This document shows, piece after piece, positions 1 through 8,313 of a DNA stretch of 64,000 bases. Source of the stretch: Vibrio tapetis subsp. quintayensis (lineage in GTDB: Bacteria; Pseudomonadota; Gammaproteobacteria; Enterobacterales; Vibrionaceae); assembly GCF_030409945.1 (NCBI RefSeq), contig NZ_JAUFQV010000012.1:62001-126000 (forward strand), in the 5' to 3' direction. Each line of letters opens with the position of its first letter. Within the stretch, counting starts at the first letter, position 1. Position numbers and translations under genes: made by a program. A model generated the notes under the pieces. It did no database searches. It saw only the letters and a program-made list of their open reading frames with translations, and was not told where the DNA came from.

Positions 1-210
1 AAGCTGCACAAATACATTGTGGGCGTTGCTGAACAAGGCATGATCGAAGAAGAGATTATAGTGCCTTATACGGCCAATGGCATAATGGGCGAGATACGTT
101 CTAGCATGAGTGTGACGAAAGAAGAGTACGATTATGAGCATATTAAACTCACGGTACGCTCAAGCGCGATTGATTTGGCAAGGCTGAAAAAGCGTATGAA
201 GAATCTTTAG
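1..210 (+). CDS. C-terminal fragment of an HflX-like GTPase
   Basis: Only the last 69 codons are present; reading frame 1 is open from the first base of the window to the TAG at 208-210. The peptide runs from a helix (KLHKYIVGVAEQ) through an IVPYTANG segment to a final strand pair ending LTVRSSAIDLARLKKRM. This resembles the C-terminal subdomain of HflX-type GTPases, where a 'P-x3-G' turn is followed by 'Y...V' and a terminal 'DxxRL' motif. HflX binds and splits stalled 70S ribosomes. The GTP-binding domain lies outside the window, so the family call rests on the tail alone. A terminator-like hairpin follows at 278-303. Confidence 0.55.
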   Translation, partial: KLHKYIVGVAEQGMIEEEIIVPYTANGIMGEIRSSMSVTKEEYDYEHIKLTVRSSAIDLARLKKRMKNL

Positions 211-277
211 AGTATGTATCGTGGCTAAATATGCCTTTAGCTTAATCGCCACTATATAAGTGTTCTGAAAACCAACA

Positions 278-303
278 AACCTCGATGATTCATCGAGGTT
301 TTT
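278..303 (+). terminator. Rho-independent terminator after the HflX-like gene
   Basis: A perfect 10-bp stem (AACCTCGATG at 278-287 with CATCGAGGTT at 291-300) has a 3-nt loop and leads into a short T run. It lies 68 bases after the stop of the plus-strand gene. It may also limit read-through from the minus-strand gene that ends at 384. Confidence 0.8.
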
Positions 304-383
304 CATTTAGCGGCATTGATTTCGTCCTATCGTTTAAGCGTTAAAACGGAATCCTTAACGAAAGGTTCCTAATTGTAGGTCTA

Positions 384-1703
384 TCACTCACCTCGCAACT
401 TATCTCTATATTCACGATACTGCGTGATGGCTCCATAGAGGTTATACGCAATACCAAGCCAGTTAACTGCAAAGGTTAATGCCATCAAGGGAGTTGTTAT
501 GGGGAGGACCAAAGCCATCCATAGCGAGAGAAGCAATATTAAATAAGAATAAAATTGTCTCTTCATCCTAACTCGGCTGATCAGTTGATAGTGATCGGGT
601 AATGGGATCATTGCCATTGGGTTTTTCATCATGAGTCTTTGTAAGTGCAAAGAAATCAGGAAGGGCACTATCTTAAGTAACATGCCTTGGATAATGGCTA
701 ACACAAACCCAAAGCCAAATAGAAAACCTAATAATACTTCTAATTTAGTTTGAAGTATCAGTGTCCACGCGGGTTTAGCGACGGGCAGTATCAACCATAA
801 CAAGAGAGCGCATGCCAACATCAAGTTAGTTAAACCAATTTGCCAATAGTTGATGACGACATCGGGCAATTTACGTTTACGTTTGGTCAGATGTTTTAGG
901 GTGATGAGGCAATATAACAAGACAGCAGTAATGCATAGTAGCCATCCTCCAAGCCCAAGTAGGCTCCCCCCTAACGTATCACTTAATGCGTCAAAACTGG
1001 CAACAACTAACCCGATAACGAGCATGATGATTACAGAATTTCGACACTTTTTACCAAACGCTGGGGTAACGTGGAACATCGGAATGACTTGAAAACTCAC
1101 CGCCATGACCAACAGTATTATCCAGCCAAAGCTACCAAAGCCAGCATGCAAATTTGTCAGAGCTTTTCCTGCAGTAGGAGAAACACCCCACAGGTAACCA
1201 CCGAGTAGAACCAACCCAATGATGACTAAGCTCACGAACGCCAAGACTGCCAATAAAATAGGCATACGGGTTTGCTCACCTTTTGCTTGTGTGATCAATA
1301 ACCAAGCCAGTGTCAGGGCGAAGTAGCCAAGGCTGAGCCCGAGCAACACAAAAGGGAGCAGAAAACTCAGCCAACCGAGAAAGGCGGCCGCTAAAGCGAG
1401 AACGCCGCTGGCGAAGGTCGCGTGGAACAGATGAAGCTTCCAGCCAGTAATCGGAATGGCGGCGCCACATAAGACGGGCATTACTTGAAATAGTGATCCA
1501 ATCATGACCATTGCCATCACGCCCAGAGCAATCAGGTGAGTGATGGCAAGAGTGGCTGGCATCCAACGGCTGAGCCAAAGGGTTTCGCCGTGCAGTGCAA
1601 TTAACATGGCTGCCAATAATGCAAAGACAGGTGCGGTTAGGTAAAACCGAATCGGGGATGAAATCGCTGGAATGGCGTCAAAGTTAAGGCCGGTCATTCT
1701 CAT
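384..1703 (-). CDS. NnrS-like / haem-copper-like multi-pass membrane protein
   Basis: 439 residues, almost entirely hydrophobic, with about twelve predicted transmembrane helices. Histidines sit inside or at the edge of helices (ITHLIALGVMAMVM near 55; NLHAGFGSFGW and IPMFHVTP around 185-215). That is the usual look of NnrS-type haem and copper membrane proteins, or of relatives of haem-copper oxidase subunit I. It is the last gene of a three-gene operon after hemerythrin and DUF2249; its ATG overlaps the last base of the DUF2249 stop codon. NnrS proteins are linked to nitric oxide resistance and denitrification. The family label is inferred from topology and context, not from a diagnostic motif; a general unknown integral membrane protein is the alternative. 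Confidence 0.55.
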   Translation of the reverse strand: MRMTGLNFDAIPAISSPIRFYLTAPVFALLAAMLIALHGETLWLSRWMPATLAITHLIALGVMAMVMIGSLFQVMPVLCGAAIPITGWKLHLFHATFASGVLALAAAFLGWLSFLLPFVLLGLSLGYFALTLAWLLITQAKGEQTRMPILLAVLAFVSLVIIGLVLLGGYLWGVSPTAGKALTNLHAGFGSFGWIILLVMAVSFQVIPMFHVTPAFGKKCRNSVIIMLVIGLVVASFDALSDTLGGSLLGLGGWLLCITAVLLYCLITLKHLTKRKRKLPDVVINYWQIGLTNLMLACALLLWLILPVAKPAWTLILQTKLEVLLGFLFGFGFVLAIIQGMLLKIVPFLISLHLQRLMMKNPMAMIPLPDHYQLISRVRMKRQFYSYLILLLSLWMALVLPITTPLMALTFAVNWLGIAYNLYGAITQYREYRDKLRGE

Positions 1704-2071
1704 TACTTGTCATGCTCGCTGCTGGATTTGTGATTGCCTAGTTTTTTAAGTGCCAGTTTTTCAAGATCTAGTTTCTTAAGATCTCGTTGGTCTTTCGAGC
1801 GCGAGTTAAGAGACAAGTGTTCAGCCAAGGCTTTGGCTTTGCTGTCTTTAAGCTGCCAAAAGTAAATCTGATAATGAGAAGAGGTGATCTCGTCACAAAA
1901 GTAGTCAAAACGTCCGGCGAGCATGTCGAATAACGGAAAAGGGATGCGTCGGTGCTTAACCGACACTACTTCGCCATTCGCCAGTTTCTGTAGAGCGGCC
2001 GTGATCAGTTGCATTGGCTGCGGTGGCTCCAATTCACTGACATCTAATGATGTTACCTGCTGTAAATCCAT
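1703..2071 (-). CDS. DUF2249 domain protein
   Basis: 122 residues. The first 75 residues carry the DUF2249 pattern LDVSELEPPQPMQLITAAL followed by 'GEVVSVKHRRIPFPLFDML', a TusA-like small alpha-beta fold often encoded beside hemerythrin, NnrS and cytochrome genes. The tail is unusual: three imperfect pentads (DLKKL, DLEKL, ALKKL) encoded by three 15-bp repeats, giving a short charged helix. It lies between the hemerythrin gene (38-bp gap) and the membrane protein gene (1-base overlap), so the three are probably co-transcribed. The molecular function is not established; a role in nitric oxide or haem-copper enzyme physiology is inferred from neighbours. Confidence 0.8.
   Translation of the reverse strand: MDLQQVTSLDVSELEPPQPMQLITAALQKLANGEVVSVKHRRIPFPLFDMLAGRFDYFCDEITSSHYQIYFWQLKDSKAKALAEHLSLNSRSKDQRDLKKLDLEKLALKKLGNHKSSSEHDK
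1739..1783 (-). repeat. Three imperfect 15-bp tandem repeats inside the DUF2249 gene
   Basis: Units at 1739-1753, 1754-1768 and 1769-1783 differ at a few positions each (TAGTTTTTTAAGTGC, CAGTTTTTCAAGATC, TAGTTTCTTAAGATC on the plus strand). They encode successive pentads xLKKL/xLEKL in the C-terminal tail. Unit length is a multiple of three, so gain or loss would keep the frame. Confidence 0.75.
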
Positions 2072-2109
2072 TCCGGCCTCATCGTTTGTTTTATCAATAA
2101 CGAAATGAC

Positions 2110-2541
2110 TTATTGAGCTTTCATCTTATCAACGATCTCTGCACTGTTGTTAAGGTGGCTATCTGTCATTGGGTAGAGGATTTGCTCTTCTTTCATGTTG
2201 TGTTGCTGAATGAAAATCATGATGCTTTCACTGCTGCCCATTGCACGCTCAATGTCTTGTTGCTCAATGGCAGCCGCCATTTGTTGCATCATTGCTTTAA
2301 CTTGAGCATGCTCTTGTCGCATCACCATGGTTGGGCCTGCCGTCATTCCTGTTTGTTCTTCAAAGGCTGGAAACAAGATCTGTTCTTCAAGATCAAAGTG
2401 ATGAAGGGTTTCTTTTTCAAACTGTGCCCATTGTGTCGCAAAGGCTGCCCAGTCTTTGTTCGCTAACATAGCTTCAGCTTCTACCAGAAGGTCGTCGCAT
2501 GTTTTATGGTGCTGAGTCATGAAGCCTTGAATTGTTGCCAT
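2110..2541 (-). CDS. Hemerythrin-domain protein
   Basis: 143 residues from the ATG at 2541. That start is chosen because GAGGA lies 7 bases upstream; an in-frame ATG at 2598 would add 19 residues without a clear ribosome site. The four-helix hemerythrin pattern is visible: HH near 11-12, HHFDLEEQILFP (H48, E52), H78, and HNMKEEQILYP (H114, E118). These residues normally hold a non-haem di-iron centre that binds oxygen or nitric oxide, or serves iron repair. It is the first gene of the operon with DUF2249 and the NnrS-like protein. An FNR-type palindrome at 2633-2646 lies about 90 bases upstream, suggesting control by oxygen or nitric oxide. Confidence 0.88.
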   Translation of the reverse strand: MATIQGFMTQHHKTCDDLLVEAEAMLANKDWAAFATQWAQFEKETLHHFDLEEQILFPAFEEQTGMTAGPTMVMRQEHAQVKAMMQQMAAAIEQQDIERAMGSSESIMIFIQQHNMKEEQILYPMTDSHLNNSAEIVDKMKAQ

Positions 2542-2632
2542 GATGGATTCCTCATTACAGATGTCGTTACCTTCATAATATCGGTCGGAATAAGCCAAGA
2601 CTATGCCAATAAAGGGGTAGTTCCACCTTGGT

Positions 2633-2646
2633 TTGATTTACATCAT
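2633..2646 (-). promoter_or_regulatory. FNR/DNR-type binding site upstream of the hemerythrin operon
   Basis: TTGATTTACATCAT matches the FNR family consensus TTGAT-N4-ATCAA at 9 of 10 fixed positions. It lies 92 bases upstream of the hemerythrin ATG in the gap after proX. Members of the CRP/FNR family that sense low oxygen or nitric oxide use this sequence. Control of this operon is inferred. Confidence 0.5.
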
Positions 2647-2770
2647 TATTTACCAGTAAAATTGTTAGGGTTTTATCCATGTTAAATATCTATTTAATCG
2701 TATTTCAATGTTGTTTAGATAGTTGCTTTCTATGAGTAAGAATGAATAGGAATTGATTTGGTCTTGTATA

Positions 2771-2802
2771 AAAATGAAGGCCAGTAGAGGGGCTACTGGC
2801 CT
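2771..2802 (-). terminator. Terminator of the proVWX operon
   Basis: Perfect 10-bp stem AGGCCAGTAG (2778-2787) with CTACTGGCCT (2793-2802), 5-nt loop. On the minus strand it is followed by a T-rich run. It begins 39 bases past the proX stop codon. Confidence 0.85.
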
Positions 2803-2840
2803 ATGAAGGATTGTCTAAAAAGGAACGTCTTTAAAAAGAA

Positions 2841-3848
2841 CTAAAGCGCTGCCTTTTTTGCCTCAGCAACCCAAGAGTTGAATAAGTTTTGGTTTGCTTT
2901 TATCCAGCCGTTTACGTGAGATTCAATATCCGAAGAGCTGTTTTTACCTTTGCTCATCATCATATTCTGTGCGCTGACATCATTGATGTTTAGCTTGATG
3001 ATTTCGAACAGTTTTGCTGCTGAAGGATTTTGCTCAGCAAAGGCCTTGTTTGCGATGATTCGCATCGAGTTCATTTCAAAACCGTAGTTTTTACCGTTAG
3101 ATAACGTGGTATCTACGTTTTTACGCTCACCGGGTAGAGCAGAAAACGGCACTTCAAGCCAAACCACATCTTCATTAGGAACGAGAACACCACTTACCCA
3201 GTATGGGGTCCAAGTATAATAAAGGATCGACTCGCCATTCTTATAGCGGGAAATGGTATCAGCAATGATAGCGGCGTAGTTACCTTGGTTGTGAGCAACA
3301 GTGTCGCGCAATTTATAGGCGGATAATTGTTCTTCGATGACTAATTCACAGCCCCAGCCAGGGTTACAGCCAGTCAGGTCTGCTTTTCCATCACCATCGG
3401 CATCAAAAAGTTTTGCAATTTTAGGATCGTTTAGTTGGCCGATATTGGTGATGCCGTATTTGTCGGCAGTTTTTTTATCGATGAGGTAGCCTTGAGCGGC
3501 GCCGCTGACGTATTGGCCTTGACGGTAAAACTTGTCGTCACCGCCAGACATGGTGTATTTGTCTGCATGTAGAGGGAACCAACCAACGGCAAGGAAAGTA
3601 GCATCACCTTTTGCTATCGACGTATACCCCACGTTGTAATCAACCTCTTTGGTTGGTTGAACGTCATAACCCAGAGCTTCCAATGCGCGATTGACGATCA
3701 GCGTTTGGAACGTTTCTTCTGCCACTGTCGATTGAACAGGTTGAACTTTGACGCCTTCACCGGGTAACTTCTCTGCCCAAACGTTAGACGACATTGCCAA
3801 GCAGGAAACGGCGCTGGTGGTTAAGATTCTCTTCCATGAATGATTCAT
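2841..3848 (-). CDS. proX: Glycine betaine/proline ABC transporter substrate-binding protein ProX
   Basis: 335 residues from the ATG at 3848, one base after the proW stop and preceded by GGAG. An N-terminal signal peptide ([21 protein letters not shown]) should be cleaved after NVWA, giving a periplasmic protein. The mature part matches ProX/OpuAC binding proteins, with '[21 protein letters not shown]', a tryptophan-rich pocket region ([20 protein letters not shown]) for quaternary ammonium ligands, and a CNPGWGCE segment whose two cysteines may form a disulfide. It delivers betaine or proline betaine to ProW-ProV for osmoprotection. It is the last gene of proVWX, followed by a strong terminator. 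Confidence 0.95.
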   Translation of the reverse strand: MNHSWKRILTTSAVSCLAMSSNVWAEKLPGEGVKVQPVQSTVAEETFQTLIVNRALEALGYDVQPTKEVDYNVGYTSIAKGDATFLAVGWFPLHADKYTMSGGDDKFYRQGQYVSGAAQGYLIDKKTADKYGITNIGQLNDPKIAKLFDADGDGKADLTGCNPGWGCELVIEEQLSAYKLRDTVAHNQGNYAAIIADTISRYKNGESILYYTWTPYWVSGVLVPNEDVVWLEVPFSALPGERKNVDTTLSNGKNYGFEMNSMRIIANKAFAEQNPSAAKLFEIIKLNINDVSAQNMMMSKGKNSSSDIESHVNGWIKANQNLFNSWVAEAKKAAL

Positions 3849-3849
3849 T

Positions 3850-4932
3850 TTATTTCTCCGTAATTTTGGTGATGTTGGGTTGTCTTTTGTTCTTTGCAAA
3901 AATGGTGAGTAAAATCGATACTGGCCCCGTGTGGTACCAGCGTAGTTTCGTGTTACCTGCGTTAATGCCTAATACTTGAGTAATTCGATCTAGCAGGATG
4001 GCAAGAATCACAATGCCTAACCCGCCGACAGCAGCAAGGCCCATATCCAGTCGGCCAATACCGCGTAAGACCATTTGACCTAGGCCGCCTACCGCAATCA
4101 TTGACGCGATGACAACCATAGAAAGTGACAGCATTAATGTTTGGTTCACGCCCGCCATAATAGTCGGTAGCGCAAGGGGTAATTGAATACGATAGAGCAT
4201 CTGTTTGCGGCTGGCACCAAACGAATGGCCGGCTTCGATAAGCTCTTCGGGAACTTGTTGGATGCCAAGTATGGTTAGGCGAACAACGGGAGGTAGGGCA
4301 AAAATGATGGTTACCACGACACCAGGCACGTTACCAATACCGAATAGCATGACGATAGGGACTAAATAGACAAATGCCGGGGTGGTTTGCATGGCATCGA
4401 GGATGGGGCGGATAAATTTGGCTGCGGTGTTACTTTGTGCAAGCCAAATACCGAGTGGTAGCCCTATCAATAAGCAAAAGAACACCGATGTCATGACTAA
4501 AGAGAGGGTGACCATTGCTTGAGACCAAGCGCCAATTAAGCCAATAAATATCAGTGACGCGGCGGTCGCAAAACCGAGGCGGAGATTAGAAAATTGCCAC
4601 GCTAGCATAAATAAAATTAGCAGCATGAAGGGTGACGGCGTAGAGACCAGAGCGGTTTCGAAGGTGGTGAGGATGAAGTCTATCGGCACTCGAATGGCTT
4701 GGAATACGGGACGGCCATGTTCAACCAGCCAATTTAATCCGGCTTCGACCCAAGTATCGACGGGTAATATAGCTTCTTCAAACGGATTCATGATATCGAA
4801 CGGTTTGGTTTCAACGACTTCGCTATTGAGCCAGTCTGCTGAAGCGGGCGTCTCTGTTGATTGACCCCATGGGTCACTTTGTTCAGCCGCTGGTTGTGAC
4901 CATGGATCATTATTGGTTTGTTCTGATGACAT
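3850..4932 (-). CDS. proW: Glycine betaine/proline ABC transporter permease ProW
   Basis: 360 residues, similar in length to Escherichia coli ProW (354). A hydrophilic N-terminal tail rich in W, Q and P ([16 protein letters not shown]) of about 70 residues precedes the membrane domain, as in enteric ProW. The permease signature EAA-like loop appears as '[25 protein letters not shown]', where the ATPase docks. The gene starts 3 bases after the proV stop and ends 1 base before the proX ATG, so the three genes are tightly co-translated. The protein forms the inner-membrane pore for betaine import. Confidence 0.95.
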   Translation of the reverse strand: MSSEQTNNDPWSQPAAEQSDPWGQSTETPASADWLNSEVVETKPFDIMNPFEEAILPVDTWVEAGLNWLVEHGRPVFQAIRVPIDFILTTFETALVSTPSPFMLLILFMLAWQFSNLRLGFATAASLIFIGLIGAWSQAMVTLSLVMTSVFFCLLIGLPLGIWLAQSNTAAKFIRPILDAMQTTPAFVYLVPIVMLFGIGNVPGVVVTIIFALPPVVRLTILGIQQVPEELIEAGHSFGASRKQMLYRIQLPLALPTIMAGVNQTLMLSLSMVVIASMIAVGGLGQMVLRGIGRLDMGLAAVGGLGIVILAILLDRITQVLGINAGNTKLRWYHTGPVSILLTIFAKNKRQPNITKITEK

Positions 4933-4935
4933 TGT

Positions 4936-6123
4936 CTATCCCTTGTCTAGCGTCTGAAGCAGTCGTGATTTGGTCACAACACCAAAATAATTGCCATCTT
5001 CGTCCACAACTGGAACGGAGTAGGGCACGCTAGCGACATCACCTAATATGTCGTTGATTGGTTGGTTCGGCTTGATTGTTAAACCTTCACTAAGCTCGGC
5101 ACTAGCAAGAGACAATCCGTCTTTGTGGGCTTGGCGTAATGAATCCATAGAAACGATGCCCGAATAACGACTGGTTTTTTCTACCACGATGCCGTATTCC
5201 CGATCGTTGTCCATTAAGATTTGTAAGGCGGATGCCGGGCCGTCATGTTCTGATTTCTTAAATACGGCGGCTGGTTTTTTACGGGCAATGTCTTTTGCGG
5301 TGAGAACATTGGCGACATTGACTCCTCGGAAGAAGGCTTCAACGTAATCATTTGCAGGGTTACTTAAAATATCGTCAGGGGTGCCAACTTGAACCACTTC
5401 ACCGTTTTGCATGATGGCGATGCGATCGCCTATTCTCATGGCTTCATCGAGATCATGGGAAATAAAGACGATGGTGCGTTTGTCGTCATTTTGTAGGCGT
5501 ATAAGCTCATCTTGCATTTCAGTTCTGATCAGAGGATCAAGGGCTGAAAAGGCTTCGTCCATTAATAGGATATCTGGATCGCAAGCTAATGCTCGGGCAA
5601 GGCCAACACGTTGTTTCATACCACCAGATAACTCATCAGGATAAGACTCTGAGTATGCGCTTAACCCGACTCTCTCTAATGCACTAAGAGCACTTGATTT
5701 GCGCTCCTCTACTTCTACATCAGCCAGCTCTAGGCCAAAGGCTGCATTCTCGATAACAGTCATGTGCGGCATGAGAGCAAAGTTTTGAAATACCATAGAG
5801 ATGTTGTTGCGGCGAACCTGGCGTAACTCTTGTTCTGAGATGTGAGCGATATCTTTGCCACGTAGAAGCACGTTGCCTTTGGTTGGCTCTATAAGACGAT
5901 TGAGTAGGCGAACTAAAGTTGACTTGCCTGAGCCTGATAACCCCATTATGACGAAGATTTCGCCTTCTTTGATGCTGAGAGAAACATCATTAACACCGAT
6001 TGTTAGGCCTGTCTGGTTAAACACTTTATCTTTGTCTGCGCCTTGTTCAATCATGGTAAATGCGCGATCAGTGTCTTCTCCAAACACCTTGTACAGTCCC
6101 TTAACTTCCAGTATGGGGGCCAT
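4936..6123 (-). CDS. proV: Glycine betaine/proline ABC transporter ATPase ProV
   Basis: 395 residues (E. coli ProV is 400). Walker [10 protein letters not shown] near residue 61, signature LSGGMKQR near 166, Walker [13 protein letters not shown], and the switch histidine in FISHD are all present. The C-terminal third has tandem CBS domains (from about 280), which in OpuA/ProU transporters sense ionic strength and gate transport. It heads the proVWX operon on the minus strand. The 490-base region upstream carries a 12-bp inverted repeat at 6214-6249 that may be an operator. ATP hydrolysis by this subunit powers uptake of osmoprotectants. Confidence 0.96.
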   Translation of the reverse strand: MAPILEVKGLYKVFGEDTDRAFTMIEQGADKDKVFNQTGLTIGVNDVSLSIKEGEIFVIMGLSGSGKSTLVRLLNRLIEPTKGNVLLRGKDIAHISEQELRQVRRNNISMVFQNFALMPHMTVIENAAFGLELADVEVEERKSSALSALERVGLSAYSESYPDELSGGMKQRVGLARALACDPDILLMDEAFSALDPLIRTEMQDELIRLQNDDKRTIVFISHDLDEAMRIGDRIAIMQNGEVVQVGTPDDILSNPANDYVEAFFRGVNVANVLTAKDIARKKPAAVFKKSEHDGPASALQILMDNDREYGIVVEKTSRYSGIVSMDSLRQAHKDGLSLASAELSEGLTIKPNQPINDILGDVASVPYSVPVVDEDGNYFGVVTKSRLLQTLDKG

Positions 6124-6213
6124 GTTTTTAGTCCTTATAGGGCTTTGTTTAATTTAATAATGATTAGTGCTCTAAATAATCGAACACTAATTATCAAGGT
6201 TCATATAATTTGT

Positions 6214-6249
6214 ACTGGTAAGAATGAATATGAATGTATTCTTACCAGT
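6214..6249. promoter_or_regulatory. 12-bp perfect inverted repeat upstream of proVWX
   Basis: ACTGGTAAGAAT (6214-6225) is repeated in inverse as ATTCTTACCAGT (6238-6249) across a 12-base spacer. It lies 91-126 bases upstream of the proV ATG, without a T run, so it looks like an operator for a dimeric regulator rather than a terminator. Which regulator binds is not known; BetI-, GbsR- or CosR-type osmoregulators are candidates. Confidence 0.5.
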
Positions 6250-6509
6250 TAAGCAATGAATGGGTTTATTGGTATGTTTTTTCGACGTTTTTTGATTGGT
6301 TTCGATCGTTGGGGGGTTGTCTTGTTAATGCGTCAGAGTGTGGTTTATATTTACATGACGATGCATTTTTATGGTTTTTTTGTAAATAATGCTTTGTGTC
6401 CGAATGTTTTCACCCTCCTGACCTAACTCGTGACGAGGCTAACGTCGTAAAAGGTGCTGCTAGTGAAAGGGGCTAAAAAGGAGAGCCTATGTTTCAACGG
6501 GGAGGGGAT

Positions 6510-6542
6510 AAAAAAGCCATTTTTTTGAAGAAAATGACTTTT
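6510..6542 (-). terminator. Terminator of the small gene at 6618-6803
   Basis: On the minus strand a 12-bp stem (AAAAGTCATTTT with AAAATGGCTTTT, one G-U pair) has a 7-nt loop and runs into T residues. It lies about 75 bases downstream of the TAA of the minus-strand small gene. Confidence 0.6.
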
Positions 6543-6617
6543 ATTCTGATTGCGATACAAACCTGTTTTAGAAGTTCATACCGTTTATTGGCTAGAGGAC
6601 ATTGTTCGGCCCAGACA

Positions 6618-6803
6618 TTATTCGATAGGGAGCAGATCGATGAAGTCTTGCTCAAGAGATTGTCGGAAGAAGTCGGGCATTGTGTCCATTGTGAAAATAG
6701 CGGCGTTTTCAAAAATAGTGGTCGAGCCACTTAGTGTCCAGTAAGAGCTTCCTTTGCTGGTATTTACTTTGACTTTAAAACGCGTTGAAGTGGTAGTGAC
6801 CAT
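6618..6803 (-). CDS. Small hypothetical protein
   Basis: 61 residues, starting at the ATG at 6803 because AAGGA lies 8 bases upstream; an ATG at 6827 is in frame but has no ribosome site. The sequence begins with beta-like alternation (RFKVKVNTSKGSSYWTLSG) and ends with an acidic helix (FFRQSLEQDFIDLLPIE). There is no signal peptide or membrane segment. Codon use is ordinary for this window, and a rho-independent terminator follows, which supports a real gene. It stands alone between proV and the Fur-box operon. I do not recognise the family and assign no function. Confidence 0.6.
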   Translation of the reverse strand: MVTTTSTRFKVKVNTSKGSSYWTLSGSTTIFENAAIFTMDTMPDFFRQSLEQDFIDLLPIE

Positions 6804-7028
6804 TTCTCTAATCCTTATAAAACACATCTCAACATGCTACCACTTTCATTGTGAGAGACCAGCCCTTTAGTTACTGTATTTTATGATTTTTATCGTTTGT
6901 AAGTGCCTTGTAATTCACCGGATATTGCCTTGTTAAAAAAGTATTTTCTGAATGTAGCACTATGCGTTTGTTCTATTTCAAAGGAGCAATAGTTAACTCT
7001 TCACGTTTGTAAATATTGTAAATTGAAT

Positions 7029-7047
7029 GCCAATGAAAACTATTATC
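7029..7047. promoter_or_regulatory. Fur box upstream of the PepSY-ABC operon
   Basis: GCCAATGAAAACTATTATC matches 14 of 19 positions of the Fur consensus GATAATGATAATCATTATC. It ends 45 bases before the first ATG of the operon, where Fur would block a promoter. It does not resemble the gammaproteobacterial Zur consensus, which argues for iron rather than zinc control. Confidence 0.6.
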
Positions 7048-7092
7048 ACTTACAATTTTTGCCATTAAAATAGCCTGTTCATTGTTGTACCC

Positions 7093-7719
7093 ATGCTCAA
7101 AAACAAATCTGTCCAGCTGTGGTCTCGCCGACTGCATGTCTATATTTCCATGGCGTTATTGTTGGTGGTGCTGTTTTTTGCGGTCACTGGAATTACTCTC
7201 AATAGACCTCACCTGTATGTAAAAAACACACCTGACCTACAAACCATAACGTTATCTATCCCTAGCGAGCTTTTTCATTCTCAAGCGGGTCAATACGTGC
7301 CTAACGAAGCCCCATTGGTTGAATACCTCAGAAAAGAAGCCGCTCTTTCAGGACAAGCTTCCGCTTTGAGTGTGTTTACTGAGATTGAAGACGGTGAATT
7401 GGTAGCGGGAGAAATCGCGGTGGATTATAAAGGCCCCGGTTATAACGCTGCCGTGTTTATCGATATGGAGTCGATGACCGCAGAAGTAGAAACCACGAAT
7501 TACGGTTTGATTGCGATGTTGAACGATCTGCATAAAGGGCGTAACAGTGGCGAAATATGGCGATGGTTTATTGATATAACCGCGGCGCTAATGGTTGTGT
7601 TTGTATTGACGGGTGTGTGTTTACTTATTCCCAAAAAACGCACGTTAGCGACGTCATTAAAGTGGTTCGCCTTGGGAAGCAGTATTTCCTTAGCTTTGAT
7701 TATATTCGCGGTGCCTTAG
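7093..7719 (+). CDS. PepSY-associated TM protein (FpvG-like), first gene of metal-uptake operon
   Basis: 208 residues. An N-terminal SRRLHVYISM segment and helix (about 17-38), a periplasmic region of about 110 residues, then 'LNDLHKGRNSGEIWRWFIDITA' and two more helices (about 156-176 and 188-206). The His in RRLH and in LHKG are the usual PepSY-TM positions, where haem is held in reductase-like members. P. aeruginosa FpvG, which reduces iron released from ferripyoverdine, is a PepSY protein at the head of a similar operon. A ferric reductase role here is inferred. The ATG has no clear Shine-Dalgarno sequence; a Fur box lies just upstream. Confidence 0.75.
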   Translation: MLKNKSVQLWSRRLHVYISMALLLVVLFFAVTGITLNRPHLYVKNTPDLQTITLSIPSELFHSQAGQYVPNEAPLVEYLRKEAALSGQASALSVFTEIEDGELVAGEIAVDYKGPGYNAAVFIDMESMTAEVETTNYGLIAMLNDLHKGRNSGEIWRWFIDITAALMVVFVLTGVCLLIPKKRTLATSLKWFALGSSISLALIIFAVP

Positions 7720-7769
7720 ATCTGGCGTGACGAGCGCTCTATTGAAAACGGAAGAATTAGGAAACAAAC

Positions 7770-8303
7770 ATGAAATTATGGACAAAATCGGCAGTGTTCG
7801 CTCTTTCTGCATTAAGCGCGGCTTCAATAAACGCGGAAACGTTACCTTCAAATGCACAGTTAGATGTTGAGTTTTCACTACCAACGATTGAAACCTCAAT
7901 GTACGCCCGTCCTTATGTTGCTGTTTGGATTGAAGACAGTAAAAGACAACCGGTGCGCACTTTAGAGTTGTGGGTAGGTAAAGATGAATGGCTAAAAGAC
8001 TTGCGTAGCTGGTGGAGAAAGGTTGGCCGGTACGACAAAGCGCTAGTGGATGGCGTAACTTCCGCAACCAGACCTGCCGGTGATTACCGTTTCGTCTGGG
8101 ATGGCACCGATGAAAAAGGCAACCGTGTAGAAGAGGGGAGTTACACCTTCTATGCCGAAGTTGTACGAGAACATGGCGGCCGAGATTTATTACGACAAAA
8201 AATTCAGCTAGGTCAAAAAGGATTTAGCAAAACAATTGAGCCAACAGCCGAAACTGGTGTGGTGACGCTTAGCTACAAAGTCAGTAGCGCCAAAATTAAA
8301 TAG
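7770..8303 (+). CDS. DUF2271 exported protein
   Basis: 177 residues with a signal peptide cleaved near INA-ETLP (about residue 22). The mature part is a FlgD/Ig-like beta fold: YVAVWIED near 49, TLELWVGKDEWLKDLRSWWRK, then 'PAGDYRFVWDGTDEKGNRVEEGSYTF'. This is the DUF2271 pattern, often encoded beside PepSY membrane proteins. It should sit in the periplasm. It lies 50 bases after the PepSY gene and 10 bases before the DUF4198 gene in the same operon. The biochemical role is unknown; partnership with the PepSY protein in electron or metal transfer is inferred from context. Confidence 0.8.
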   Translation: MKLWTKSAVFALSALSAASINAETLPSNAQLDVEFSLPTIETSMYARPYVAVWIEDSKRQPVRTLELWVGKDEWLKDLRSWWRKVGRYDKALVDGVTSATRPAGDYRFVWDGTDEKGNRVEEGSYTFYAEVVREHGGRDLLRQKIQLGQKGFSKTIEPTAETGVVTLSYKVSSAKIK

Positions 8304-8313
8304 GGAATTAACA

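Larger units (their letters stand above)
6124..6617. other. proV upstream region, no gene seen
   Basis: 494 bases between the proV start and the stop of a small minus-strand gene. It holds the inverted repeat at 6214-6249, a T- and G-rich stretch (about 6260-6400), and the terminator of the small gene at 6510-6542. A plus-strand frame starting at 6489 has a good AAGGAG but poor codon use and runs through the terminator hairpin, so I do not call it. Confidence 0.6.

Noticed and set aside
6489..6734. Plus-strand frame of 81 codons with a good AAGGAG
   Set aside because: It uses many rare codons (CGG, GGA, GGG, AGA), runs through the terminator hairpin of the minus-strand gene, and is antisense to the better-supported small gene at 6618-6803.
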